DNA of 64,000 nt from Augochlora pura. Lineage: Eukaryota > Arthropoda > Insecta > Hymenoptera > Halictidae. Where the stretch lies: contig NC_135779.1 of NCBI RefSeq assembly GCF_028453695.1, forward strand, positions 4,526,001-4,590,000, written 5' to 3'. Under the pieces are notes generated by a model. It did not search any database. It was not told the origin of the DNA and saw nothing but the letters and a program-made list of their open reading frames with translations. A program made the translations under genes and the position numbers. Of the stretch, positions 37,891 to 49,785 are shown in pieces (position 1 is the first letter of the stretch; every line of letters begins with the position of its first letter).

Positions 37891-40087
37891 AGCTTGAAAT
37901 TCTTCACCATTTAACCATGACATTAGTTTCGCTTTTAGCGGAATTCGTTCCACTCTTACGGCGACGTTCTCGTTGCTTTCGAATCGGCCACGAAAAATGG
38001 CGACTTCCGGAATCCATTTGTGGCGTTGCCTTTTAATTCACGATCGCAAAAAAAAAAACGATGTTTATTTCTTTTTCATTTTATTTATTGATGACGGAGT
38101 GTATGTATAATAACAGCTGGAAAAATAAGTTCATTGTTAACAACTTTGTCGGTGAAGATTTTTATTATGATTTATTTAACGTGACAAAAATTAGAATTAA
38201 GAAAAAATTATTTAAAGAAAAATTACAAGTGGTTAGAACATTATTTAAAAAAGAATTACACGATTGCTCAAGAAAATGAAATAAAAATAGAAAAGAAAAA
38301 AAATTTTTATTTTATTTATTTGAAATAAAAATTATGAGAAGTAAGAAAAAAATGATTTAAAGCAGAATTGCAAGATCGCTCACGAAAATAAAAGAAAAAT
38401 GACAAGAAATAAGATACAAATTATTTGAAGAGAAATCACAACATCGCTCAGGTAATTAAATGGAAAATAGAAAATAAAATAAATAAGTTTAATTGAACCT
38501 TGTCGATAGCCATAACTTAGCGAGCACCCCGTAGATAGAGCGTCGCTGGCCGACTCCGCGAAGAGACATGTTCCCCGAAAGAGCGGAGCTTTCAGCACGA
38601 ATCGGCGAGGGGAATGCGATTACCGCATTCGCGCAGTACGTCTTCTGCATTTCGTAACCCAGACGAGGCTGGAGCGCTCCGACGAATACAGAAAACGCAT
38701 CCGAGTGACCGGAGGGTTAGGAACCTCGTCCGGGAGTCGCAACGCGTCCCCGGTACCTGTCCGCGTCGCCGGCTCTTACGCAACACTTCGGAAATGGAAC
38801 GCATGGGATCCTCCTCCGATCGCCGGTAACGAACGAGAACGAATCCAAGCGGGCCTCGCATTATCCGCCAATTAGCTCCGCGCGGCACTGTCGTCCATTG
38901 AAATCGCGCGCCGATTTATCGGCTCCACTCGATACCAATTAATAGATAAAAGTATTACTCAATTAATAGATATAAGTATTACACAATTAATAGCTGTAAT
39001 TATTACTCAATTAATAGCTATAATTATTACTATATTTAATTAACAAGTGGATAGAACGTTTAAAAAAATTCTGAATTTCTTGCTAATTTATTTAAAAATT
39101 ATGCTAACTGAATATTAATATATTTATACTTATTTATTATCTATTCATATTTATATTCGTATAGCAAATTCAGGGTATAAGAGATCGAAAAAAGGGTGAT
39201 CTTTAGGATTTTTTTTCTTAGAAAATTGAAGTCTTTGTTAAATAAAAATTACTCTATTCGAAAAAGCGTACTTAAGAGGGCACCCTATAATTTTTTTGTT
39301 TAAAAATATTTATTGCAGTACTGTTGACAATTATTTTTATCTTGTTGTTTCGTGAGGGGTTGTTGAGCAAAAATTTTGTAAAATTGATTTTACATAGAAA
39401 AATATATAAAATTATGTATTGACTAATTAATTACTGTCTAAATGCTTCTATGCGAGTCCTAGAAGTTGCAGGAGGTATGTAAAGTGCACTTGCTGCACGT
39501 ACCAGTTTTCATAGTTATTTCAGTGGTAGCCGTAATACCGACACTGTAACATCATCGAATAGGATCCGTCCACCTGAGAAATCGGCGTAATGGAAGGATG
39601 AAAGCCGATTTAAGCTAAACATCGTTTGCACCTGATGAGACATTAAGGTTTGATTGAAACACGGACAGTTATGATTGAGGAGGGTTGAATTAATGCTCGG
39701 TTCAGTTTCTCCTAAAGGCTACCTGATTACTACTATTAGTCAATCATGGATTCCATGCATTTATAATGGTCCGCAGGTGTGTGGGACGCCATTTTTCCTT
39801 TCTACATCGAATCTCGTCCGGAGTTTCAAAAATTTCATACCGCCACTCTCGGTGTAATACCACGTCTCTGTGCTACATATCTGCGTTCTTGCTACACTGA
39901 TTAATTAACGTAACATTTTCGCAGAGGATACACATTGAATAATTGCCACAATTTATGCGCTGTAATTTCAGTCTTGGGAATTATAATCGAGATTGTAAAT
40001 AATGTGAGTAGGAAATGACTTTTGAATGAGTTTCTTTTTTAAGCACGTGATACTATCACTGTGCGTAGATATAGGTTAGGATGCGTG
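37891..40087. other. No gene seen
   Basis: AT-rich DNA with a CpG-rich patch at 38490-38920, in which short open frames on both strands lack motifs. A 24-bp tandem repeat is at 38937-39030. Confidence 0.5.
38937..39030. repeat. 24-bp tandem repeat, four units
   Basis: AATTAATAG starts each unit at 38937, 38961, 38985 and 39009. Confidence 0.92.
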
Positions 40088-40215
40088 TACAGGGTGTTCC
40101 AAATCGAGATTTTTTTGGTTCCTCAGATCATTTGGATAAACTTTTTCCTTTGCAACAATTTTCTCCCAGGCGTCGTTTACGAGTTATTAACGATAAACTG
40201 TGACCAATGGGGCGG
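40088..40215 (+). repeat. Dispersed ACAGGGTGTTCC repeat, copy B
   Basis: It begins ACAGGGTGTTCC and contains CAGATCATTTGG, TTTGCAACAATTTTCTCCC and GAGTTATTAACGA. It has the same orientation as copy A at 34501-34640. Confidence 0.7.
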
Positions 40216-40336
40216 TCCAGCGCCTTCTATAATAAATTCAGCAACCTTCTCTAATAAATTCAGCAAGCTTTTTAAATAAACTCAAAAATATATATTAAAT
40301 ATCATCGTCAAACAGTGTCTTATTTTATTTATATCT

Positions 40337-40436
40337 NNNNNNNNNNNNNNNNNNNNNNNNNNNNNNNNNNNNNNNNNNNNNNNNNNNNNNNNNNNNNNNN
40401 NNNNNNNNNNNNNNNNNNNNNNNNNNNNNNNNNNNN
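40337..40436. other. Assembly gap of exactly 100 N
   Basis: One hundred consecutive N, a conventional placeholder for a gap of unknown size. It falls inside repeat copy 2, where long near-identical repeats would be expected to break an assembly. The distance across it and the order of sequence on either side are uncertain. Confidence 0.99.
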
Positions 40437-43400
40437 AATCGCGTTGCAAGTAGCTTCACTTTCGTATTTCCAGACGCCCACGCCGACGCCGCAACAATGG
40501 ACAGGCCTCTCGCCGTCCCAACGAACAGCTCGGATGGGCAAATCGCGATTTTTGCATTAGAGTATTTGTCTTTGAATCCATTTCAAAGTTAGCGTCGCGT
40601 AAACGATCGGGTTGCGGTAGCTGCATTCGTTTTTCAGGGCCCATGCCGGAGCTGCGACGCTGCGCAGTGTGGCATTCGTGATTTTTTCTTAGAGTCGCGA
40701 GCCGAATTACAAATACAAGTTCTCGAAATAGTAATTAGCGTTCCGTTTTTAATCGCGTTTATGGAAACGAGATAGTCGGAGGCACATGACCTCGCAGCAT
40801 AAGACCGTGAAACACCATCTCTGTCTAAAAAAGATAGCGCTACTAGACCTCGGTCTATATCCAGGGCGGCCGGCTCGTAGAATTTTTATTCTGCGAGCTG
40901 GAACCACCGTCCTGGACGAAGGGGCGCATCCGTCCTGGCGTTACGACGTCCAGGCGGGTGGGTGGTGCGTAGCGTAGGAATCCGGGGTGGATTCCAAGGG
41001 GCTGGGGACAGCCCCTGTCGCTAGGCTATCTCGAAATAATAGCGTTGCGAGGATTCTTTTACGCGTTGCCTTAGAGTCGCTAAAATTGCAACGCGTTGCA
41101 TTAGAGTTCCGAAATAAATGCCACACTGCGGGTAGCCGTTCCAAGGATCGCTACATAATTGTCGCCGATCCCTTCTGAGTTGCGCAGAATTTGATCAATG
41201 TGTGCGAGAGTTTTCATTTTCAAATTTAAAAAATTAACTTCGAGATTAACGATGAAGTGCTCGCGTTGTCATTGAAATGCTTAACTTTGAATTGTGTACA
41301 TTAGCGTTGCGAGAAGAAAGTACGCGTTTCTTTAAACCTTTCACTTCAATTTTCACTTCATTTACAATCGACTTAATTAACGTCGCAATAAAAAATGCAC
41401 TGCTCGCGTTTCTTTTTTGACAACATTGTCCATTTCTTAAAATAGTGTCGCGCAAGAACCGTCCACTCCCGCGTTTGTTTTCAGAATACATATCGAGTGG
41501 ACCATCGTTTCTATCGAATTTTATCCAACTTACTAACGCGTTACTTACTAAGAAATTATTAGAAAGGCGTGGCGTTATTTATTAAGCCTTGCTTGCAGTA
41601 TTTTCTATTCAGACAAAAAAATTTTTCCATTCATTTCTGTGCACTTCAGACGTTTTTGCTTGTATTTAAAGAAAGAATTTCCCGTGTTTTCTTGATCATT
41701 TTCGGTACTATTGTATTATCTGCGTTATCGTATCACAGAGTTCGCGACTGAAACAACGACAATGAAGATTCTAGAAACTTCACCAGTTCTAATATCAATC
41801 ACTTCAATTTTCTCTCTGAATACAAAATATAATTGTAATTCTCGTTTTCTGGGTCAGTATTAGCACGACGTACTGGAAGATTGGTAGTATCACAAGGGGC
41901 GCGAATATTTTATTCTTTCCTTTGGGCTTTGTTTTGGGTGGGTCCGAACACGTGGTGCATATGCCCACTGGATCACTGCGTAGAGTAAGAAGCTCATTGA
42001 TGCGTTCCGAGATCTGCATAAAGACAAAGCAGTTGGTGCAACATCGCGATGCACGTCATTTCGTCCAAGTTTTGACAGCGTGCCTTGACACGCAACCCCT
42101 TTCAACGTTCCAGCAATGGAACTGTGTTTCCTTGGTCGTATGAGGGTCCCGACATAAAAAAAAGACGCATTGAGTTGCATCACCTATGTCGGTACGCACG
42201 AAAATACCGTGACAACCGTTGTATTAGCATCTAATGCAGGGGGTGCCGTGGACATTGGAGTGCCTTGCGACTCGAGGTGTAAATCACTATAGTTTTGTTT
42301 GGACGCAGTGTCGTATATCTTTGCCAAATGATGGTGCGTGAGCATTAAATGCTGGGTACGTAATAATGCGTTTCACCGCATGTAATTTTTTCACACAACG
42401 CAGTGGTTCAATCGCGTTAGTAGTAACTGTTGCAACAATATTAAGTGATGTAAATCATATCTTGTCGCTTCGGAAGAAAGGACAAGGTATCGATCCTATA
42501 GATCGATGGGAAGAATAGAGTATTTGTTGTGACTTGTGTAATTGATTTTCCGGTGCCCGCATTTTCCGATGGTAGAATTACAGTGAATTTATTCAATGAA
42601 ATGAAATGAGCATAGAATTACAGTTTTAGAATTATGCTGAGAGAAAACCACAGTAAATTTAACAGGTCCTCCACCTAACGTGTTTCCATTTTGAATTGCT
42701 TAGGTGAAGATAAAAGTACACCGGCAATTTTTCATTTACAATCGAGTAAATTAACGTCGCAATAAAAAATGCACTGCTCGCGTTTCCTTTTTGGCAGTAT
42801 TGTCCATTTCTTAACATAGTGTCGCGCAAGCACGTTCCACTCCCGCGTTCGTTTTTCGAATACATATCGAGTGGACCATCGTTTCTATTGAATTTTGACG
42901 GAGCCTTTACTTACCAACGCATCGCGTTATTTATTAATCCTGTGCACTCGAGTGGCGCCTCTGCGCCGACATTGAAATTGTTGTAACACGTTCCAAAGTT
43001 ATTCGCATAGATATCACCAGAGCTTAGATTGGAAAATTTGTTGAACGAGTAATTGTTATATGAGTCGCGAGACTCAATTTCATATGCATAGAATGAATTT
43101 TGTTATATAAAATGAAAATACTGGAAGCCAGAGAAATTATTTTATGTATGTATTTTTTTTATTGTTGTATGTATTTTTTTATTTTTTACTTATATGTATT
43201 TTGTATTACTTAAACTCATAGACAGTTTTAGCCAATGCGGAGGAAATAACATTCCACAAAATTGCAGAAATATCATCGGGGGATGCCAGTTTTGCGTTAT
43301 TTATTAAGTCGTGCGTTAATTATTAAGTTGATTATCATCCGCCGTTGGATTATCATCCACCGTGAGATCATTATTCGCCGTGGGATGCGTCTAAGCGTTT

Positions 43401-45135
43401 TATTATTTAATTGCGTGTGTGCGTTAGTTATTTATGATGAAACGTCGTTGTAAGAAAAGTACTCGAACTTGGTATTCCTCCGATCGGAGTTCCTTCAGGG
43501 GCTCGCTCATGGGAGGGGCCCTTGAGTGAGTACGGGGGGTAGCGTCCCCGAAGGACCCGAAGCGCCTATAGCTCGTTAGGGTTCTTAACTTAAGTTTGTT
43601 AGAGTTCGTTTCGTTTTCGAATGTTGGTTCGTCTTTCGCTGTGATTCGGTTGTTCAGCGTTGGATTTCTTCTTCAAATTGCACTCGTGTGCGGGTTAGTT
43701 TGGCACTCGTGTGCTGGTGTTGGTTTCCTTGTTTCGTCTCGTCATTCTTTATATGTTCTAATTAACTAATAATTTTTTTCAGATTATTTCAGGTCATCTG
43801 CCGAGGGATGCGTGCGACTTGTTAATTATTGCGTCTTTTCTAAGTAGTATTAATATCACTCAGGGGCCTCCGTCCCACGGGACATGCCCCGTGGGGGGCA
43901 CGGGGTGTAGCGTCCCCGAGTTACCCGAATCGCTAAAAGTATGTCGAGTATTATTGCCTTAGCTTTGCTCGTTCAACATTCGTTGTCAATTTTCGGCCCA
44001 ACCATGGTGGTCCTGCTTGTGCAATCTCTCGGAGTCTCGTAGATCATCTTGTTCGGCGAGGTATCATGCGGTTTGAGCATCCAATCGTTCATCCTCCTGC
44101 AGCGGTGGACATTCTCCCTTCGCTTCGGCATGTAAGACGCCCGTAACCCCTTCATTGGGGGGAGGGTGCAGGGGGAGAATGTTCAACGTTGTAGGTGGAT
44201 GTCGCGATTGGCTGTTCATTCCAATTGTACCTCGTCGAATAATGATATCTGCGGAATTCCGAGGCTTGTGCAAGCATTGCTCGCGTCGCGTCACCCTCGC
44301 TCGAGTCGGGGCCTTCTGCTCCGGCTCGTTTTTGATTTTCTTTTTGAAAGAATCAGAACCTTCTGCTCTGATTCACTTTGGTCCCCGTGGTTAGGTGGCT
44401 TCACCATCGATCCACTTTTGGTCTGCAATAATACTCGACATATTATTTCACCGGTGAAAGGGAGGGAGCCATAACGAATGTCGGCTTCGTTCTGACTCCC
44501 TTCCGAGTCTCCAGTCACAGCAACCTCCACGTGGTGAGACTCGGGCAATCGATGTAATTGCCGATTTCTAATCAGCTGTAAATTCGTTTGCATCTGATTC
44601 CAAATCGACAATTACATCGAGCTAATGGCTGTGAAATGGTGATGGGTTAGTTATTAAGGCGTTCCTTTTTTTAACACTAAACCTACCGACATTTCATGTA
44701 TAACTACTCCTACCATGAGCGGTCAAATGACCGCTTGAAAAAAAAACATATGTATCTTAATATAGAAAGAGATTTTAGCCAATTGGATAGTAAAGAAAAT
44801 ATTTTTCTAGTGCTACGATAAAAACCCGCTCCCCGCTTTTCTATTTAGAAAGTTTTATTTACCTTTCATCACATTTTTTACAAATTACAGCATTTTGTAT
44901 TGCACATTTTCCACATACGTATTTTTTACATTTTATACAAATTTTGACAGTAAAAATCAGTTAGTACATATTAAAGTAGAGACTTTACCCTTTAAAACCT
45001 GCTGAGCCCCATTGTTTTACCATTTTTGGAAAAAAAAGATACAGCTTCATGAAAATGAATATAGAAATTACAGCCTATTTAAGCTGTTTTTCAGCTGCAT
45101 TGTAACACGCTTGGTTATAGCTGATTGAGGTTGAG
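40437..45135 (-). repeat. Large structured non-coding repeat, copy 2 (inverted, cut by assembly gap)
   Basis: This is the reverse-complement partner of copy 1; its outer edge is at 45135, next to unrelated sequence. It is about 1.7 kb longer than the matching part of copy 1. A segment of about 150 bases occurs twice in it (about 41360-41515 and 42722-42880) but once in copy 1 (about 6780-6930), with roughly 1.2 kb of extra sequence between. A truncated TTAA-type MITE sits at about 42938-43140. The first CCCACGGCGGATGAT array is contracted here (near 43797-43815). The inner end stops at the N gap and is unknown. The extra segment has scattered coding-like stretches on the minus strand around 41880-42450, broken by stops, that I could not assign. 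Confidence 0.85.
42938..43140. mobile_element. Truncated MITE of the CCCTTTGCACTCGA family nested in copy 2
   Basis: TTAA at 42934-42937 is followed by TCCTGTGCACTCGAGTGGCG. The interior matches the MITE at 46703 (ACACGTTCCAAA, CATAGATATCACC, GAGTCGCG-GACTCAATTTCA). The right terminal repeat is missing. Copy 1 lacks this element. Confidence 0.75.
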
Positions 45136-45968
45136 CATTAGACTGCGCTCACCTGCCATCTAGTAGTAAAAATGTGTGACCCAGAAAAGTGTATAGTATC
45201 TGCAGATGCGTGCACTGAAAATGAAAGAAATTTATACCTGCGCGTTAAATTGAGATCTCGATATCTCAGCTATTTCTAGCCCAATTCACATATTTACTAT
45301 CACTACTCACTATCTCATAAATAATCGAAAACGAGTGTTCTAAAACAGGGGGTCGATCAATGATCAATATACCATACGAACAAACACGTAATCGGTGAAA
45401 GAAATTCGTATTTATTTGTTTCCAGTTTCTTCGAAGTTCTGAGTGCATAATTTATAATTCCTCTCTCTCTCTCTCTCTCTCTCTTTCTCACTCTCTCTCT
45501 CTCTCGTTCTCTAAGTATACAATTATACAATTTCCCTAATAAAAATGCAATGAAATTCTAACGACATTCCACAATATTGTCTTATATACCGTTTTTTTAT
45601 CAGACTAATGATATCGAAAAACTCTTCCTACGTCCATTATCGGAGAAAAGGGTTGTGTGTGAGTCGAGGCGCGATCGGTGGTAGCATGCAGGGGAGAAAT
45701 TAAATCTGCATCGGTGAGTTACCTAATTCCACGACTGACAAAGAGGAGACGCGTGCATTGGTACAAAATTAGCAACGGAGGATGATCGTATACTGTTACT
45801 AATTTTGTATTGTTACTCTAAAAGGGTGAAACGAATAGTTAGCGAATAATTTCAAGCGTCGATCATCGTCGCCGACGTCTCGGCACCGTCGGATCGGATA
45901 ACTCACCGCGAACGGACGAAAGTACAAAATACACATGGGTTTCAACAGCGACACCGTCAACGTCACGT
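45136..45968. other. No gene seen; flank of copy 2
   Basis: Ordinary sequence with a (CT)n microsatellite at about 45463-45504. Confidence 0.6.
45463..45504. repeat. (CT)n-rich microsatellite
   Basis: CT units with two short interruptions. Confidence 0.95.
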
Positions 45969-45974
45969 TTTATT
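45969..45974 (-). terminator. Candidate polyadenylation signal AATAAA (minus strand)
   Basis: The hexamer AATAAA reads on the minus strand and is followed within about 20-30 bases by GT-rich sequence (GTTGACGGTGTCGCTGTTG). It is the best placed signal between Smg6 and the end of the large repeat copy 2. Whether Smg6 uses it is not known from sequence. Confidence 0.3.
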
Positions 45975-46702
45975 GAATAATCAAAGTGGTAACACTATAG
46001 TAGCGACATTCCTCGTAACTGTAGTAAATGATTAGCCTAAGAAACTCTACCGCCGCGTCGTCGTCGTCGTCATCGCCGTGCTGGATCGTCGATTCCGAAA
46101 CTCGCTTCCCAGATGGAACGCAAGCCGCGTTATCATCGGCGTCGCGGCGAGTAAAAAGACGAGCGCGCGAATACGCCTTTAGCATTGTTTTCCTCGTTTC
46201 GCACAAATTGGTGTATTTCTATGCGTTTACGCACGGTGTGTTTCGCTTATAGGTACACTTACGGTGTAAAGTAAACCCGCGTGCGCGACGAGCAAAGGCC
46301 GCGCCGCACCGGGACGTATAAATCGCGACGTCGACGCGCATCGTCGACGCAAAAAAATTACATCCTACGCCATTTGTCTATCTACCGTCAGGCGGTGCCG
46401 ATTCTTCCTTCTCGTATCTCCTGTTTCTTTTGTTTTGTTTTTTTTTTTTTGCCTTCGCCCTTTTCTACGTGGCCAGCTTAGAATCAGTCGGAGTGAACGC
46501 GAAACTGTGTTCGCGATTGTTATTCCTCTTCGAACGATCGAAGCGCGTGGCTTAACGCTAAAAGAAACGGTCGAGCGCCGTTCTCTGAACGTCGAAAGTG
46601 ACGCCTCGTTAATTAATTAATTAATTAATAAGAGATCGTTACGGCGACGGCGGGGCAAGTAAATTCGAGGATATCCCCGCCGCGCCGGCGAAGCGAGATT
46701 AA

Positions 46703-46918
46703 CCCTTTGCACTCGAGCGGCGCCATTAGAATTGTTGCACCACGTTCCAAAATTATTTTCATAGATATCACCGAAGCTCAGAGTTAAAGAATTGTTATAC
46801 GAGTCGCGTGACTCAATTTCACGTGAACCGAACGCACCTTGTTATACAAAATGGAAATAATATAAACCGGAAAAATGATCTCAGATTTACGATTGAAGTG
46901 ACTCCCGAGTGCAAAGAG
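46703..46918. mobile_element. piggyBac-like MITE, CCCTTTGCACTCGAG ends
   Basis: TTAA at 46699-46702 precedes CCCTTTGCACTCGAG. The right end CTCCCGAGTGCAAAGAG is followed by TTTA (a decayed TTAA). The element is 216 bp and non-coding, with a GAGTCGCGTGACTC palindrome inside. Confidence 0.8.
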
Positions 46919-48177
46919 TTTATGGATCGAAGAAATAAAGGACGTTAGTTTAGAGAATATTTTTTTAGAAGAATAAACGTGCGTAACGGGGGCTCCGTTA
47001 ACCCGTTGCCGAGTCTGGGTCGTCACAGAGCTCTCTATTAATATCTTGTTAATTATGAACATTATTTCATTCATTTAATCAGGAATAAAATTCTGTCCTG
47101 TCGTATTTAACCATTCAAGTAAATAGGCAAACGAAATAAATACTTCTAAGAAATTGTTACAATAGAAAAACTATTACAAATAGAATAGCACGGCAAAGGG
47201 TTGAGCGGAACCCGCGAGTGTCGCGACACCGTTCGCGTTTAGATTAATAATAGAGTTTTCGAAGAGCGAGGAATATATTCGATAAAACGATCGTGTCAAT
47301 TATATTTATTCGTGTATATTTCGATAAAAAATGGGGTACTCGTCTCGACGACAAGTGTTTAGGAATGAAGGACAAACGTTCGTGATTCTCGAGTGATTAT
47401 TGCTTCCGGAACGCGACCGGGCGTGACCGGTCCGCGTCGGTCCACCCCGATCCATTGTTCCAACGATTAAATGTTCGAAAAACGTTGAGCGTCGAAATTA
47501 CAAATGGATTATAGAAACTCCATGCTCTCTAAAAATATTCTACTTAATCCTAGGTACCATTTTCCGTGGCCACCGCGGAGCCCGGGCGCGCCCCTACGGT
47601 GGCCGAGCATATTCGTTAAATAGGTTTAGTTCGTCGACGGATCCCGAGGCTCCGCGTCGAGCGACGGATCCGACGAGCTTCGCCCTCCCGGTTCGATGGA
47701 AACGCCACGACGACCTTTCGCCGCGTTATTGCACTATTGCGACCGTTGCGAGTGATATGGGGGTTGCTTGCGACACGGTGGTTGAAGATCGACGGAGAGA
47801 GGAGGCGGGTTGCAGAGCGTGATCATTGCGACGCGGCCGTCGTCGTGGCGTTTTCACCGGGCGCGCGCGACTGATTCTAGCTGACTGTCGCCTTCTTTTA
47901 CTCTCCTCCTGTTCGCCCTCGCTTTCGCAAAAACTGAGTCGATTCGGAACTTGCGCCCCCCGTTGCCCGCCAAGCTTGTCGATCCATATAGAACTGTCTC
48001 GCTCGCGTGGACACCGATCGATGCTCTTAATCGATGATTCGATCGATGATTCCGATCGGTGGCGTGTGACCGAACGGCGACCTGAATTCAATGATCAATC
48101 GCTCTCCAGATTACGCGTCCCTGCCGGGCATCTCGTATAGAATTTTACAAACGCGCTAGCAGAAGTCACGTGTTCAA

Positions 48178-48380
48178 CCCTGGAACGACCACGTGGCTTC
48201 TCCACGACCCTTTCATATTTTTAAATGCGAATAAACACTGAAACATCGACATTTTCACTGCTGTTCTTGCTGAAGTTTTGTCTTTTGAAAATAGTAAATG
48301 ATATTATCAAGATTTTATTTCACGTCGTTCGCAACCCCGTGAAGTCACTTGTGGCAAATAGAATTAGGATCGTTCTAGGG
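48178..48380. mobile_element. piggyBac-like MITE, CCCTAGAACGA-type ends
   Basis: The left end is CCCTGGAACGACC and the right end GATCGTTCTAGGG, followed by TTAA; the left flank is TCAA. It is 203 bp and belongs to a different subfamily from the GCACTCGAG elements. Confidence 0.7.
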
Positions 48381-48523
48381 TTAAATAGCTCCAGGTGAGG
48401 GACGAACACGTCGCTTAAGGATTATTGATACGTTGCCATTAAGAGCATAAAACACTGAACACAAATCGTCGTGAACTATCTAATAAAATGATAAAAATAT
48501 TTACTAATTATTAATATACGTGT

Positions 48524-48544
48524 ATATATATATATATATATATA
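48524..48544. repeat. (TA)n microsatellite
   Basis: About ten TA units. Confidence 0.95.
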
Positions 48545-49307
48545 CGTAACAAAGTGGAGAGGATATAAATGTACAGGAAAGAATCTACAGTTTTTACATC
48601 CTGGAATCAAAGAATCCTCTCTTGGGGAACATTGGCGTAATCGACTGAAAGCAATGTATACATATATCTATAAAATACAACTAGATGATAGGATTATACA
48701 GAACGAGTTCCTCCGACTTTTTTTTAAAAAAAAAAACGTTAACTAATCGCGTATCTCTATAGTCAGAAGCGAGCGATCGTTGCCAATCGCGTGGAGCTGT
48801 GAAAATAAAAATAAATGATCCCGACCGCGGCAAAAAGGATCTTTGGATACATCATTGAATCCATTCGCGTGATTACCGGCGCGCTTGCGACCGTTCCATT
48901 TCCGTCGATCGAAAGGAGAATAAGAGCGAACACGTATAACACGGCCAGCCGATCGTATATGTTGATAATGGATTAACGTATACGTCCTATATGATAAAAA
49001 ATAATATTAATAATAGCAGTGGTGTACAACTAAATTACGAAATTAAAAAAAAAAAGAAAAGAAAAGAAATGAAGAAGAAGAAGAATAAGAAGAAAACGAA
49101 GAGAACAGAAAAAAAAGCACGATCAAGTTAAGTTACCTATACATACGTTGCTACAACTGTTTTCGTTATAGTTCCACCCGAGTTCTCTCACGTATTCCAC
49201 CGCTTTTTTTTCTCACACTCGCACCGAAAACGGATTAATCGCTAGGGGATCGTTTAAGTAACTACATCTTTGTCGAAAAATAGAACACGTCGCAGCTTCA
49301 TCTCTCA

Positions 49308-49308
49308 C

Positions 49309-49340
<32 letters not shown>
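49308..49340. repeat. (CT)n microsatellite
   Basis: CT units followed by mixed CTTT units to about 49374. Confidence 0.95.
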
Positions 49341-49342
<2 letters not shown>

Positions 49343-49511
49343 CTGTCTTTCTCAATCTCTCTCTTTCTCTCTCCCACGTTTCGCGCATTTTCACTCTCGC
49401 GCAGAATATTCGCAATCCACGGTACGGCTGGAAAAGTTCAAATATTTTTTAATTGATAAACAATCGGCAGGAAAAATACAAGGAAATTGATCTGTAAATG
49501 TATCCCTTGAA

Positions 49512-49785
49512 ATCATTTCATTTCATTTTATTTCATTTTGTATCATTTTGTATCATTTTATTTCATTTTGTTTCATTTCATTTGATTTTGTATCATTTTA
49601 TTTCATTTTGTTTCATTTGATTTCATTTGATTTCCTTCTATTTCTTTTTATTTCATTTGATTTCATTTTATTTCCTTTTACTTTATTCTGTATCACTTTA
49701 TTTCATTTTATTTCTTTTTATTACCTTTTATTCTATTTCATTTCATTTTCTTCTACTTCACTTTATTTCACTTCATTTCACTCTA
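49512..49785. repeat. TTTCATTTTAT-type tandem repeat
   Basis: About 270 bases of 10-11 base units (TTTCATTTTA, TTTCATTTGA). Read on the minus strand it is dense in AATAAA, so it could also supply polyadenylation signals. Confidence 0.92.
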
